64,000 nucleotides of DNA, from assembly GCA_902780455.1 (NCBI GenBank), contig CACZFO010000004.1, forward strand, positions 1 to 64,000. The letters are read 5' to 3'. The translations under genes and the position numbers were made by a program. Below, piece by piece: positions 1-7,773 of this stretch (the stretch's first letter is position 1; each line of letters starts with the position of its first letter). Under the pieces are notes generated by a model. It did no database searches, was not told the DNA's origin, and saw nothing but the letters and a program-made list of their open reading frames with translations. Source of the stretch: an uncultured Bacteroidia bacterium. Its GTDB lineage: Bacteria; Bacteroidota; Bacteroidia; Bacteroidales; UBA932.

Positions 1-582
1 GATGCCGTATGCCACCTCGCATTTCTTCATGATATTCAGAAACATCGCCCAGTCCTGGCGTTTTCGGATAGGCGGCATATAGAACTTGCCAAAGAAAGAG
101 GTGTCATAAATACCTGTCAGACAGCCGATTTTGTTGTCGTGCTTCATGCTCTTGAGCGTGAGCTTTGGCGGCACTTTCACGATGCCGTTCAAGTTCGACT
201 CCTCATCGCAGGTGTAGTAACTGCTGTAGCAGAGGCAACACTTCTTCTCGTGCATGAATTTCACCTGACGCTCCAACTTTTCAGGAACCCACCGGTCATC
301 GCTGTCGCAGAAGGCGATGTAGCGCCCTTGCGCGTGCTTGATGGAGTTGTTGCGGCAATAGCCGGCACCACTGTTCTGATAGAGAAAGAAGTACTTGATG
401 TTCTTGTATTCCGATGCGTAGCGCTGAAGAATCAGGCGCGTGTCGTCGGTGGAGTTGTCGTCCGTGATAATCAGCTCCCAGTTCGTGTAGGTCTGGCTGA
501 GAATGCTCTCAATGCTTTCCTCCACGAAGTCGGCGGAATTATACGTCGGCATGATAATCGATACAAGGTCTTCTTTCAACAT
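1..582 (-). CDS. Family 2 glycosyltransferase, C-terminus cut by window edge
   Basis: The visible 194 residues are the N-terminal catalytic half of a GT-A fold inverting glycosyltransferase. These enzymes move a sugar from a nucleotide-sugar to a growing surface glycan on the cytoplasmic face of the inner membrane. Seen: the opening strand SIIMPTYN at residues 8-15, the ELIITDDNSTDD loop that binds the nucleotide (36-47), the metal-binding DSDD at 93-96, and RQDW at 175-178 in the position of the catalytic acceptor-side acid. The start at 582 is the first ATG after a good Bacteroidota promoter at 664-694. The gene continues left of the window, so the C-terminus and acceptor specificity cannot be judged. 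Family assignment is secure; the sugar and the polymer are unknown. Confidence 0.9.
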   Translation of the reverse strand, partial: MLKEDLVSIIMPTYNSADFVEESIESILSQTYTNWELIITDDNSTDDTRLILQRYASEYKNIKYFFLYQNSGAGYCRNNSIKHAQGRYIAFCDSDDRWVPEKLERQVKFMHEKKCCLCYSSYYTCDEESNLNGIVKVPPKLTLKSMKHDNKIGCLTGIYDTSFFGKFYMPPIRKRQDWAMFLNIMKKCEVAYGI

Positions 583-663
583 AGTCAGGTTAATGAGGCG
601 CTTCAGAGGGAGAACACTTTACTCGACCACAGAGGCGGGGGGAATTCTCCTTCGTCGTTAATG

Positions 664-694
664 CAAAAATATGGATTTTATTTGTATTTGCAAA
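664..694 (-). promoter_or_regulatory. Bacteroidota promoter for the glycosyltransferase
   Basis: Read on the minus strand there is TTTG (positions 694-691), a 19-base spacer, and TATTTTTG (671-664), which matches TAnnTTTG. The predicted leader is about 75 bases. Confidence 0.6.
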
Positions 695-785
695 ATTATT
701 CAGCTTTTTTGTCTATACGTATGTTTTTAAACCGACAGTCTCTGTTGCATTGACACTTTCCAAGATGTCAAGCGCAACCTGATGC

Positions 786-959
786 CTAGAATTTCTTGAA
801 ACTTAGCCGCAGCTCGTCAGTGCTCAGGGTCATGGTGCTGGAACTCAGTTTGTCGATCTTGAACACCTCTGGCTGAGGTTCAGACTTGTCCTTTGCACAT
901 CCCAGCAGAATCGCTGAGAAAAAAGCCACTAAACTTATAAGGAATAATCTCGATTTCAT
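786..959 (-). CDS. Very small lipoprotein (57 aa)
   Basis: A 57-residue ORF. It has a basic start (MKSR), a hydrophobic segment and a lipobox ending LLGC at residues 18-21, so it should be cut and lipidated at Cys21. That leaves a mature peptide of only 37 residues (AKDKSEPQPEV onward) with no recognisable domain. It starts 12 bases after the small acidic peptide gene at 972-1121, so the two look co-transcribed. The same peptide-then-lipoprotein order recurs at 2474-5233 and 7884-10250, where the lipoproteins exceed 700 residues. This could be a minimal relative or a truncated remnant of those. The lipoprotein signal is clear; the function is unknown. Confidence 0.65.
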   Translation of the reverse strand: MKSRLFLISLVAFFSAILLGCAKDKSEPQPEVFKIDKLSSSTMTLSTDELRLSFKKF

Positions 960-971
960 CTTGCTAAACTT

Positions 972-1121
972 TTAAAAATCACCTTGGTCATTATAGTCAT
1001 CATCAGGGATGGTGCCTGGACTGGTCATGATAACACAGTTTTCAGAATTTACGGAAAACACCCTGCACTCCGGCGCAGAATAATCCGTCTTCGGGATTTT
1101 GTTTTGACAAACTACCTTCAT
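972..1121 (-). CDS. Small acidic-tailed peptide upstream of a lipoprotein (copy A)
   Basis: A 49-residue ORF (starts MKVVCQNK). It shares a pattern with the peptides at 5078-5233 and 10098-10250: an aromatic residue, two positions, then P (YSAP here), an alternating hydrophobic stretch (RVFSV), a short Ile/Val-Thr-Ser segment, and a tail rich in Asp (DDDYNDQGDF). It has no signal peptide and no recognised domain. It is followed after 12 bases by the 57-residue lipoprotein gene. It has more Cys (3) than the other copies. It could be a secreted or processed peptide, a regulator, or a structural partner of the lipoprotein; nothing in the sequence decides this. The recurring layout is why it is called a gene. 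Confidence 0.55.
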   Translation of the reverse strand: MKVVCQNKIPKTDYSAPECRVFSVNSENCVIMTSPGTIPDDDYNDQGDF

Positions 1122-1190
1122 CGTATATATTTTAATCATTACAAATCAATAAGAACTCTAACTCTCAACAGTTCTGCTAAGCGTTATAGC

Positions 1191-1225
1191 TTTGCAAGTT
1201 AATAAAAAAATAATAACTATATTTG
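1191..1225 (+). promoter_or_regulatory. Bacteroidota promoter for the structured repeat RNA, copy 1
   Basis: TTTG at 1191-1194, a 23-base spacer, then TATATTTG at 1218-1225. Transcription would start about where the conserved 68-base repeat starts (1231). The inverted copy near 6.8 kb has TATCTTAG in the equivalent place, so the -7 region is partly conserved with the repeat. Confidence 0.55.
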
Positions 1226-1230
1226 CTTCA

Positions 1231-1388
1231 AGCGTAGAAGGAGTCGCTGAGGCAGGCGGAGGCACATTTTCCAAACCCAGTTACGGGGGGCCGCGATTCT
1301 GTTATTTAGCCGTACTGCTGAGATTCCTTCTTCATGGCACTAATAGTAACATTGCCGGGCGGCACTATGCCGGTCGGGTTTGTTTAAC
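1231..1388 (+). ncRNA. Candidate structured RNA, copy 1 (68-base repeat plus hairpin)
   Basis: Positions 1231-1298 match the reverse complement of 6777-6844 at about 64 of 68 bases. The ends can pair: AGTCGC near the 5' side with GCGATT at 1293-1298. In copy 2 the first arm is AATCGC, so the change swaps G-U for A-U and keeps the pairing. An imperfect GC-rich hairpin at about 1353-1376 followed by TTTGTTTAACTTTT resembles an intrinsic terminator, which would end the RNA just before the Rpn gene at 1407. It could be a stand-alone sRNA or a leader that attenuates the Rpn gene. I could not match it to a known RNA family from memory. Open reading frames across it are not credible. Confidence 0.45.
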
Positions 1389-1406
1389 TTTTAACCGTAT
1401 GTTACT

Positions 1407-2315
1407 ATGGTTGCACAAATCTACAACGAGAGCCAACGTTACATCATCCCCACATCGGACTGGGGCTTCAAAAGATTGTTTGGCTCAGAAATCAACAAAG
1501 GGCTGCTCATAAGCCTGCTTAACAAAATCATCGACGACAAGGTCATTGAAGACTTGGAATACCTGGACCGCGATGTGATGGTTCCGGTAGGAAGCGTCAG
1601 GAGGATGAGTTTTGACGTCTACTGCAAATGCACGGACGGTTCCCGTGTAATAGTGGAAATGCAGAATTATGCCAAGACTACTTTTGTAGACAGGGCGTTG
1701 GTGTACACTTCCGCCTCTATCCTGGAAAACTACTCCTATTCCAAGAGCAAGGATTACCGAGTACAAAAAACTTATCTCATCGCAATTACAGGAGAAAAGA
1801 TATTCCCTAATGTAAAACACGCTCCTGTCAGGCTCGCGCTGTGCGATATGGATGTTCCCAAGACTACCGTTCTAAATGACAAGATATTGCATATCTTCAT
1901 TGAACTTCCTAAATTTGCAAACAAACTGGAAGATTTAAGCAAGGACTCTTCTTTCCTGAGCAAGTTTGCTGTGGCCATGAAAACGATGGCTTCATTCAAT
2001 GAACGGCCTTCTGTGATGGATGATGAAATGCTCGTAAGAATGTTTGATGCTGCCGATCTTCATAGTTACAAAAAAGATGACCGCCACAATTACAAGAAAT
2101 CAGTCATGAACGAGTTTGAGTACGAAGAGACCTTGAAGGAATACCGTCAGGAAGGCATCGAAGAGGGAAGGGCTGAGGGCAGAGCTGAAGGCATTGAAGA
2201 AGGCAAGAAAAGCACTTGCCTGGAAATTGCCGCCAAGATGCTCAAGCAAGGCATTTCCCCTGAAACCATTTCAGCCTGCACCGGGCTTAACCAAGACGAT
2301 ATAGCTTCACTCTAA
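1407..2315 (+). CDS. Rpn family recombination-promoting nuclease / PD-(D/E)XK transposase-like protein
   Basis: 302 residues, the usual length for the family. These are DNA nucleases related to transposase_31-type proteins; in E. coli, Rpn proteins promote recombination and some act in phage defence. Seen: the opening TSDWGFKRLFG at 16-26; a PD-(D/E)XK-like core with Asp70 in SFDVYCK and the family's EMQ at 84-86; DRALVYTS at 95-102; and a C-terminal charged coil made of EGxxEGRAEG repeats, ending in a small helical tail with an HTH-like run (KQGISPETISACTGL). The start is the first ATG with family homology. It sits just downstream of the structured repeat RNA and has its own terminator at 2340. 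An in-frame ATG at 2106 would give a 69-residue C-terminal protein. Confidence 0.85.
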   Translation: MVAQIYNESQRYIIPTSDWGFKRLFGSEINKGLLISLLNKIIDDKVIEDLEYLDRDVMVPVGSVRRMSFDVYCKCTDGSRVIVEMQNYAKTTFVDRALVYTSASILENYSYSKSKDYRVQKTYLIAITGEKIFPNVKHAPVRLALCDMDVPKTTVLNDKILHIFIELPKFANKLEDLSKDSSFLSKFAVAMKTMASFNERPSVMDDEMLVRMFDAADLHSYKKDDRHNYKKSVMNEFEYEETLKEYRQEGIEEGRAEGRAEGIEEGKKSTCLEIAAKMLKQGISPETISACTGLNQDDIASL

Positions 2316-2339
2316 AGCAAATTAATTCTTTACACAACA

Positions 2340-2368
2340 AACCCCAAGAGCAATCAACTCTTGGGGTT
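2340..2368 (+). terminator. Hairpin after the Rpn gene
   Basis: AACCCCAAGAG, a 7-base loop, and CTCTTGGGGTT form an 11-bp perfect stem, followed by a moderately T-rich stretch. Confidence 0.65.
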
Positions 2369-2413
2369 CATTTCTTGTCGTGATTGAGAATCTCCGGCTA
2401 TTTCTCATCAGCG

Positions 2414-2445
2414 AAAAAAAGCGGACAGGAACAATCCCGTCCGCT
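2414..2445 (-). terminator. Terminator of the lipoprotein gene at 2474-5065
   Basis: On the minus strand AGCGGAC and GTCCGCT flank a 12-base interior and are followed by seven T, about 30 bases past the stop codon. Confidence 0.8.
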
Positions 2446-2473
2446 GTAATAATAATTATTACTTCCTGAATAT

Positions 2474-5065
2474 TTATTCATAAGTTACTACAATCTTTGT
2501 TGGTCTTAGCTGATAAGTAGTACCACCTGTATTTGTAATAACTACATTATTCGAACTGCCCTCCCAAGTACTAGTAGTAGTTCCTCTTGTATAGGTACCT
2601 GAATTTGCAGATATTTCTGTTGAGCCAGCATAGTTCTTTGCATGGGTGAACTCTATCTTTTTAATGGTTTTACCGCTAAAGGTTAGAGTGTTTCCAACAT
2701 AAACTCTTAATGATATTGCAGTATTATAGCTTACACTTGGAGTAGTTCCAGTACCTTTTTCTTGAACTATGATAAGGCCACTTGCGGTAGTAAGAGATAA
2801 TTTGTCATCACTAAGATTAAAAGTACCCGTGATTTCTTCGCTTGACGAAGCAGAAGCGATAAAGGTTGCAGAGAAAGTAACATCAGAAGTTCCAACTACA
2901 AAAGTTGCAGGTGAAGTATTTCCACTTACAGTTGCACCGGTAACAGTCCATTCACTGAAGACATAGCCGCTATTTGGTGTTGCTGTCAAGGTAACAGTCT
3001 TACCTTCTTGAACCTCGGATCCCGAAGTGATAGCACTGCCATCTACGCTAACAGTAAAGGATCCATTTGAAGGAGTTGACCATGTAATAGTATGAGTAGG
3101 AATTTCTTCATGACCTGTTTTTACAAATCCGTCATCACTCCAAACCCTAATCTGGTCATTATCGCCAAAATGTGTAATGGTTCCGGAAGCTGTTATAATA
3201 TCACCTTCTACAATACCAGAAGGAACACCTTCTGATGCATATACATAATAATTGTAGCTTCCGTTAGTTACAAGCATATTCTTTCCGCTGATAGCTTTGA
3301 TAGTAAGATCAGAAACTTTAGCATATGCATTCTGATATGTACTAAGGTTACCTACAAGCTGAGAAAGTGTAAGCACCTCCGGATCAACGTTAGTTTCACT
3401 TCCAGTAAAGGAAACTTCTATCGATGTTATCTCGGCACAACTGTTATACAACTTAACAGTCACGGTCATATCACCAGAGAATGTCTGTCCTTGGAGATAG
3501 CCATGGTCTGTCTTGTAAACAAGAACAGAGCCTGTTGCGTCTTTAATAACGGCATTTTGATTATCTGGAACAAATGATATAACTGCATTTGTAAGCTTGC
3601 CGGTAAATTCAGTTGCTGTAGCTGTAGCCAGTGCATTAAGTTCGGCAACGGTTGTGAAATCAGGTTCAGTTGGAGTATCCCCACCTTCTGAACTCTTTAC
3701 ATAGAAAGCAAAAGTCTGGTTTTTTATATTGTCATTAATTGAAGTATAACATCTCCAATCTCCTGAATTGTAAACACCTACAAAACGAGAGGTCCCTACA
3801 TGCTTAAGATAGCCGTTATCCAACTTAAACGTTTTGTTAGTATTCGTTCCGACACGAACACCATTATTTGTATTAGTGCAATAAAGCCAAGTTGAAGTAC
3901 TGCCCAAAGGATAGAAAGTATAACCATCAGTAGCATCACCAGATAGAGTCCATTTAAGGTTATCTGTAGGCTCTCCAGCCAACTTGTTTCCTGATACAGT
4001 AATTGCTACTGCACCTGGGGCGGAACCTGTTCCTTTGTCATTTGACATTGCATAATTAGATCCGTTGTTTCCTACGATAACGAATACATCGGAACTGGTA
4101 ATCTCGGAAAGGTTCTTTTTTACCCACTCGGAGGTTGACTCTTCACGTTCAGCTGTAGCCATATTTATAGCTAAAGTATTTCTAGCATTTTGTTTAAACG
4201 TCTTGCTGATACCTGATATGGAACGAGTATACTTGGCTTTATTCGTAACAACCTCAACATCCAAAGAAGTAATTGTTACTGGAAGAATACAGCACCAAGC
4301 TTCAAGATTTGCACCGCTGACAGTAAGATTTGTCCCATTAATAACAACTTTATTAGATGATCCTTCTGAAAAAGAGCCATCAGACAAATTTGCAGTAAAA
4401 GCACCAGTAAGTTTTGCTCCCTCATTTGCAACAAGTGTAACGGAACTAACAGTTTCTGTGCCTACAAATGCAAGATTTTTGAATGTAAGATCTGCATGAG
4501 CAACAACACGATTCCATGTAATATCAACGGGATCCGTAGGAAGCCCCTCTAATGTCAGAGAAGCAGACTTTCCAAGCATGATATCAGCAGAACCATCAAA
4601 AGAACTGGAGGCCGGAGTTTGATTTGTAGGTAAAGTCAATGAAACTTCTGGAGCAGATGACTGCTTAGTATCATCATTAGCAGTTCTCGGATAATAAGCA
4701 TAGAAGACATATGCTCCTGCACCTGGATCTGTTAGTGAACTTTCTGTAACAAAAGTTCCAATGCTCTCATTTGATTCAATAGTTACTTCCTTAGAGGCGT
4801 AAAATCTAGGATCGTCAGCTTCTGCGTTAGAATTCATCCAGTGTCCATCCAGCGTATATCCTATTCTTATCTTATCTCCCTCAGACCAAACAATAGTAGA
4901 ACCATCCCAGGCGGTCTTTGATTCAGACTTCAAGTTAGGACGTTTAGAAGTGAAAGACAAAGTAACCATCTTGTCACTGTTCATCTCAGGACTCTCATTT
5001 GACTCCTTGCTGCATGATGCAAAAGCAAACAAAGATGCTAATGCGATAAATAAATACTTTTTCAT
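2474..5065 (-). CDS. Large modular surface lipoprotein with fimbrillin-like N-terminus and InlB-type repeat
   Basis: 863 residues. The signal is MKKYLFIALASLFAFASC, with lipidation expected at Cys18. Modules in order: a fimbrillin-like N-terminal beta domain (AWDGSTIVWSEGDKI near 52-66) to about 310; a beta domain with TFYPLGSTSTWLYC; two OB-like modules (TVAELNALATATATEF and LSQLVGNLSTYQNAYAKV); a divergent InlB B-repeat (GKTVTLTATPNSGYVFSEWTV); and a C-terminal beta-sandwich ending KIVVTYE. The last three modules match the architecture of the protein at 7884-10085. It probably sits on the cell surface as an adhesin or glycan-binding protein, but no ligand can be named. It is preceded by the 51-residue peptide gene (12-base gap) and has its own terminator. 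Confidence 0.8.
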   Translation of the reverse strand: MKKYLFIALASLFAFASCSKESNESPEMNSDKMVTLSFTSKRPNLKSESKTAWDGSTIVWSEGDKIRIGYTLDGHWMNSNAEADDPRFYASKEVTIESNESIGTFVTESSLTDPGAGAYVFYAYYPRTANDDTKQSSAPEVSLTLPTNQTPASSSFDGSADIMLGKSASLTLEGLPTDPVDITWNRVVAHADLTFKNLAFVGTETVSSVTLVANEGAKLTGAFTANLSDGSFSEGSSNKVVINGTNLTVSGANLEAWCCILPVTITSLDVEVVTNKAKYTRSISGISKTFKQNARNTLAINMATAEREESTSEWVKKNLSEITSSDVFVIVGNNGSNYAMSNDKGTGSAPGAVAITVSGNKLAGEPTDNLKWTLSGDATDGYTFYPLGSTSTWLYCTNTNNGVRVGTNTNKTFKLDNGYLKHVGTSRFVGVYNSGDWRCYTSINDNIKNQTFAFYVKSSEGGDTPTEPDFTTVAELNALATATATEFTGKLTNAVISFVPDNQNAVIKDATGSVLVYKTDHGYLQGQTFSGDMTVTVKLYNSCAEITSIEVSFTGSETNVDPEVLTLSQLVGNLSTYQNAYAKVSDLTIKAISGKNMLVTNGSYNYYVYASEGVPSGIVEGDIITASGTITHFGDNDQIRVWSDDGFVKTGHEEIPTHTITWSTPSNGSFTVSVDGSAITSGSEVQEGKTVTLTATPNSGYVFSEWTVTGATVSGNTSPATFVVGTSDVTFSATFIASASSSEEITGTFNLSDDKLSLTTASGLIIVQEKGTGTTPSVSYNTAISLRVYVGNTLTFSGKTIKKIEFTHAKNYAGSTEISANSGTYTRGTTTSTWEGSSNNVVITNTGGTTYQLRPTKIVVTYE

Positions 5066-5077
5066 AGAATCTTTGTT

Positions 5078-5233
5078 TTAAATTTCACCAAGATCGTTAT
5101 CGCCATCATAACCATCGTCGGCACTATTCGGGCCGCTGGTCGCAATTACCGTCTCTACTGTTATCGAGTAGAGTTTACACACGGGAGCCTCATAGCAGCC
5201 CCTGGTTACAATTGTTTTTGTTTTTGAAACCAT
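5078..5233 (-). CDS. Small acidic-tailed peptide upstream of a lipoprotein (copy B)
   Basis: 51 residues, starting MVSKTKTIVTRGC. It shares with copies A and C the motif aromatic-x-[AT]-P (YEAP), an alternating hydrophobic stretch (CKLYSITVETVI), a short ATSG segment and a strongly acidic Gly-rich tail (DDGYDGDNDLGE). It has no signal peptide. The stop is 12 bases upstream of the 863-residue lipoprotein start, implying co-transcription. A -7 box (TAACTTTG, 5322-5315) lies about 80 bases upstream and is embedded in a 13-base sequence shared with the promoter of copy C. The function is unknown. Confidence 0.6.
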   Translation of the reverse strand: MVSKTKTIVTRGCYEAPVCKLYSITVETVIATSGPNSADDGYDGDNDLGEI

Positions 5234-5539
5234 TGTTGTTAAATTTTATCGTAAATATTATATCTCTAATCAGGTATTGACAAGGGCCACTCCGGCAAAG
5301 TAGCCAAATCGGGCCAAAGTTATGAATTATTTTTATTTCTCTTGAAAAATTTTTTTGTGATTTTTCCAGAACCATAAAAATCTTATTTCGCACTCACGTT
5401 GTTTTACCGCCTAGCAATCGCTGAAGATAAATAGAGAATATATTGCGCAATGATTGGAGTCAGTTCCAGATAGCCGTTGAATCTGCCTGCTATTCGGCAT
5501 TTTCTATTTATTATTTATTATGTATTATGTATTATCTAT
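5234..5539 (-). promoter_or_regulatory. AT-rich intergenic region with promoter of peptide/lipoprotein locus B
   Basis: On the minus strand TAACTTTG at 5322-5315 fits the -7 consensus. The surrounding TTCATAACTTTGG is identical to the promoter of locus C at 10.3 kb. A T-rich tract stands where a -33 element is expected. The rest of this stretch (about 5400-5539) shows no ORF; it holds one TCAGCGAT-type octamer (5417-5424) and low-complexity TATTATTTATTATG sequence just before the next promoter. Confidence 0.5.
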
Positions 5540-5570
5540 TTTGTATAATCTAAAAAAGATATTACTTTTG
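5540..5570 (+). promoter_or_regulatory. Bacteroidota promoter for the ATPase gene
   Basis: TTTG at 5540-5543, a 19-base spacer, and TACTTTTG at 5563-5570 match both consensus elements. The transcript would start after about 5575, which rules out the ATG at 5573 and favours the one at 5600. Confidence 0.7.
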
Positions 5571-5599
5571 CTATGAGAACAATCAAAGAACATTCAATC

Positions 5600-6724
5600 A
5601 TGGAAAATCCTTTTGTCCTTGTCCCATATGTTTCAAAAGATTTATTCTGCGACCGAAAAAGAGAAACAGAAACTGTTGTTGAATATCTTATGGGAGGAGC
5701 TAACATTACACTCATATCGCCGAGAAGGTATGGCAAGACTGGTTTGATCTACAGAGCACTGGAGGAAATCCAAGGCAAGGATAAGAATATCCGGACCTTA
5801 TATGTCGATATATATTCTTCAAATACCATAGAGGATTTCATCAGGCTGTTTGCGGAGTCGGTTGTGAGAAATCTGAAAAAGAAATCCGCCATATCTTCTT
5901 TTTGGGGCTTTCTTGGAGGAATAAGGCCGGTTATCAGTTATGACGGAATTACTGGTATTCCTAAGTTAAGCATTTCCTATCAAGATGAGGAGGAGAAACG
6001 CACAACCCTTGCTTCTCTATTCAAGTATCTGGAGGAATTAAAGTGTACGGTCATAGTGGCATTGGATGAATTCCAGCAAATCAGGAATTATCCCGACATA
6101 AACATGGAAGCTTTGCTTAGGACCTACATACAGCCGCTTAAAAACGTTCATTTCATTTTCAGCGGCAGCAAAAAACACATGATGACAAGTATGTTCACCG
6201 ATGCTAAAAGTCCTTTTTATGAGAGCACGAGACTCTTGTTTCTTGACAAGATAGATAAGGTTGCATACTCATCTTTTATCCGGGAGCAATTTGAAAGGTT
6301 CAACAAGCGCATCAGCGATGAGGCTATAGACTTTATTACATCATGGACAAAGCTCCATACATTCTACACACAGTCTCTTTGCAACCACATATTCATAAAG
6401 GAAGACTTCTCCGTCAGCCTTGAGGCCGCTAAGAAATCGGCCTCCCAATTGCTTTATGAGAATGAACAGCAGTTCCTTGAAGTACGCAATCTGCTAACAT
6501 CAAATCAATGGGAATTTCTGAAAGCAATAGCAAAGGAAGGCGAGGTCCGCCAGCCAACTTCAGGAGCTTTCATTCTAAAGTACAGGATAGGAACACCGGC
6601 AAATTCCAGAAGACTCCTTCAGTCTCTCCAGGACAAGGAACTTATCCTTTCTACAAGCACCAAAGAGGGTATTGCTTACTCTGTGTACAACGTATTCCTG
6701 TCAAGATATCTGGAGAACTTGTAA
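5600..6724 (+). CDS. Archaeal-type P-loop ATPase (AAA/STAND-like) with winged-helix tail
   Basis: 374 residues from the chosen start. Seen: a Walker A variant SPRRYGKTGL at 40-49, typical of the archaeal-ATPase family, and Walker B VIVALDEFQQI with Asp156-Glu157. A sensor-like strand FIFSGSKKHMM and a C-terminal winged-helix-like region (about 300-374) follow. Such proteins are common in Bacteroidales, often near mobile or defence genes; their cellular role is mostly unproven. The start is set by the promoter at 5540-5570. Its 3' end lies opposite the second copy of the structured repeat RNA, and both the Rpn gene and this gene are enclosed by the two inverted RNA copies. ATPase identity is secure; function is not known. 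Confidence 0.8.
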   Translation: MENPFVLVPYVSKDLFCDRKRETETVVEYLMGGANITLISPRRYGKTGLIYRALEEIQGKDKNIRTLYVDIYSSNTIEDFIRLFAESVVRNLKKKSAISSFWGFLGGIRPVISYDGITGIPKLSISYQDEEEKRTTLASLFKYLEELKCTVIVALDEFQQIRNYPDINMEALLRTYIQPLKNVHFIFSGSKKHMMTSMFTDAKSPFYESTRLLFLDKIDKVAYSSFIREQFERFNKRISDEAIDFITSWTKLHTFYTQSLCNHIFIKEDFSVSLEAAKKSASQLLYENEQQFLEVRNLLTSNQWEFLKAIAKEGEVRQPTSGAFILKYRIGTPANSRRLLQSLQDKELILSTSTKEGIAYSVYNVFLSRYLENL

Positions 6725-6849
6725 AAAAGTAGCTACACTTAAAATGCAGCTACTGAATCTAAGTTTCATCAACGATAATCGCGGCCCCCGTAACTGGGTT
6801 TGGAAAATATGCCTCCGTCTGCCTCAGCGATTCCTTCTACGCTTGATGC
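6723..6849 (-). ncRNA. Candidate structured RNA, copy 2, with intrinsic terminator
   Basis: The minus-strand sequence from 6844 to 6777 repeats 1231-1298 with about four differences. The closing pair AATCGC/GCGATT is present. It is followed by a stem-loop (6753-6729, arms GTAGCT/AGCTAC extended by wobble pairs) and six T, an intrinsic terminator on this strand. TATCTTAG lies just upstream, in the position of copy 1's TATATTTG box. No gene is read from this copy, so a free RNA of about 125 nt is the simplest reading. It is convergent with the ATPase gene, whose stop codon abuts the hairpin. Confidence 0.5.
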
Positions 6850-6894
6850 TAAGATAGTCAATTAATAATTTACATGAAGACGTGATATAAAAGA

Positions 6895-6920
6895 AACAGG
6901 CAGGGTTTTTCCTGCCTGTT
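6895..6920 (-). terminator. Terminator downstream of the orphan lipoprotein cassette
   Basis: AACAGGCAGG and CCTGCCTGTT form a 10-bp perfect stem around 6 bases. On the minus strand it is followed by TTCTTTTAT. It shows that the cassette at 6944-7765 kept its own transcription end. Confidence 0.75.
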
Positions 6921-6943
6921 TAGTTTAAGCTTAATCTATGTAC

Positions 6944-7765
6944 CTACTCAGAAAAAACAAGTTTTGAGAGAGTCAACAGTCCATTAGATGTACCCGCTGC
7001 GCAATCAACCTCAAGTTTATAATATTTATTGGCAGCCGGACTAGCGATTGTTACGGACTGATCTCCGGTAGCTTTGGTAAACGTACCAACAGAAGTCCAG
7101 CCAGAATCTGCGGAACCACTTACATATAAGGTAATTGAATTGATCTTGGAAGCGGTTAGAGCATCAATGGTCATTGTAACTTTTTTGATAGCTTCAGAGA
7201 TAGCCGAAGCTGTAGTTATAGTAGCTACTGACGCATTATCCTTTCTTCCACACTTGACTAAGTTCCACTTATTACTATTGTTGTTCCAATTAACCATATT
7301 GCAAGTTAAACCTTCAGCAGTTACACTCCAGGTAGCCGTATAACTGCCTACACTCTGACTATTCTTGGTTGGGTTCCAAGTAATGGTATATGACTTAGCA
7401 CCACGCTTTACCAGGTTGGCTTTGATAGTTATGTCTTCTGTTCCAACTGTAAAGGTTATAACATGAGACAATGGACTGCTCGGTGTAGCACCTGTTATAT
7501 CCCAGGTTGTGAAGTCATAATCTCCGTCAATTGTTATTTCAGCCTTAACCTCAGTGCCTTCCATAACCTTGGTGCCTGAAGTGATTTCGCTACCTCCTAC
7601 TTTTACGGTAATATAACTTGTACCGGCATCTGTAGGCTGGACGATGTTGATGGCATGCTCGGTTGCGGTGTGGGATGTAATTGTTATATCCTCAGCCTTC
7701 CAAACCTTGAGAGCTGGTTCAATACTGAACTGATGAATATTCTCAGCGATTGATTTGCAGATAAT
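6944..7765 (-). pseudogene. Orphan C-terminal cassette of a modular lipoprotein (no start, no signal peptide)
   Basis: The translated sequence from about ALKVWKAEDI to the stop contains the end of an OB-like module, a divergent InlB B-repeat (ITSGTKVMEGTEVKAEI; TTWDITGATP) and a C-terminal beta-sandwich (TLYVSGSADSGWTSVGTF, ending LSKLVFSE). It parallels the last third of the protein at 7884-10085, where KAWKVADIEFTHTATKH aligns with KVWKAEDITITSHTATEH. The open frame runs upstream to 7897 only by crossing the terminator hairpin of the neighbouring gene, so that extension is not credible, and there is no in-frame ATG at the module start. It is either a leftover of a truncated duplicate or a silent cassette for recombination into the upstream gene. 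Confidence 0.65.
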
Positions 7766-7773
7766 CTTGATAT

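Noticed and set aside
139..753. Open frame of 204 residues on the plus strand
   Set aside because: It is antisense to a clear family 2 glycosyltransferase and its promoter; translation shows no family features.
745..777. Hairpin TTGCATTGACA/TGTCAAGCGCAA after the 57-residue lipoprotein as a terminator
   Set aside because: Stem is imperfect and no T-run follows on the minus strand; left unannotated.
1192..1512. 106-residue ORF across the structured repeat
   Set aside because: It begins upstream of the likely transcription start, crosses the RNA-like repeat and overlaps the Rpn gene in another frame.
1231..6849. A composite transposon bounded by the 68-base inverted repeats
   Set aside because: No target-site duplications or classical transposase are seen, each repeat has promoter- and terminator-like flanks, and the Rpn gene is not known to use such ends. 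Kept only as an alternative.
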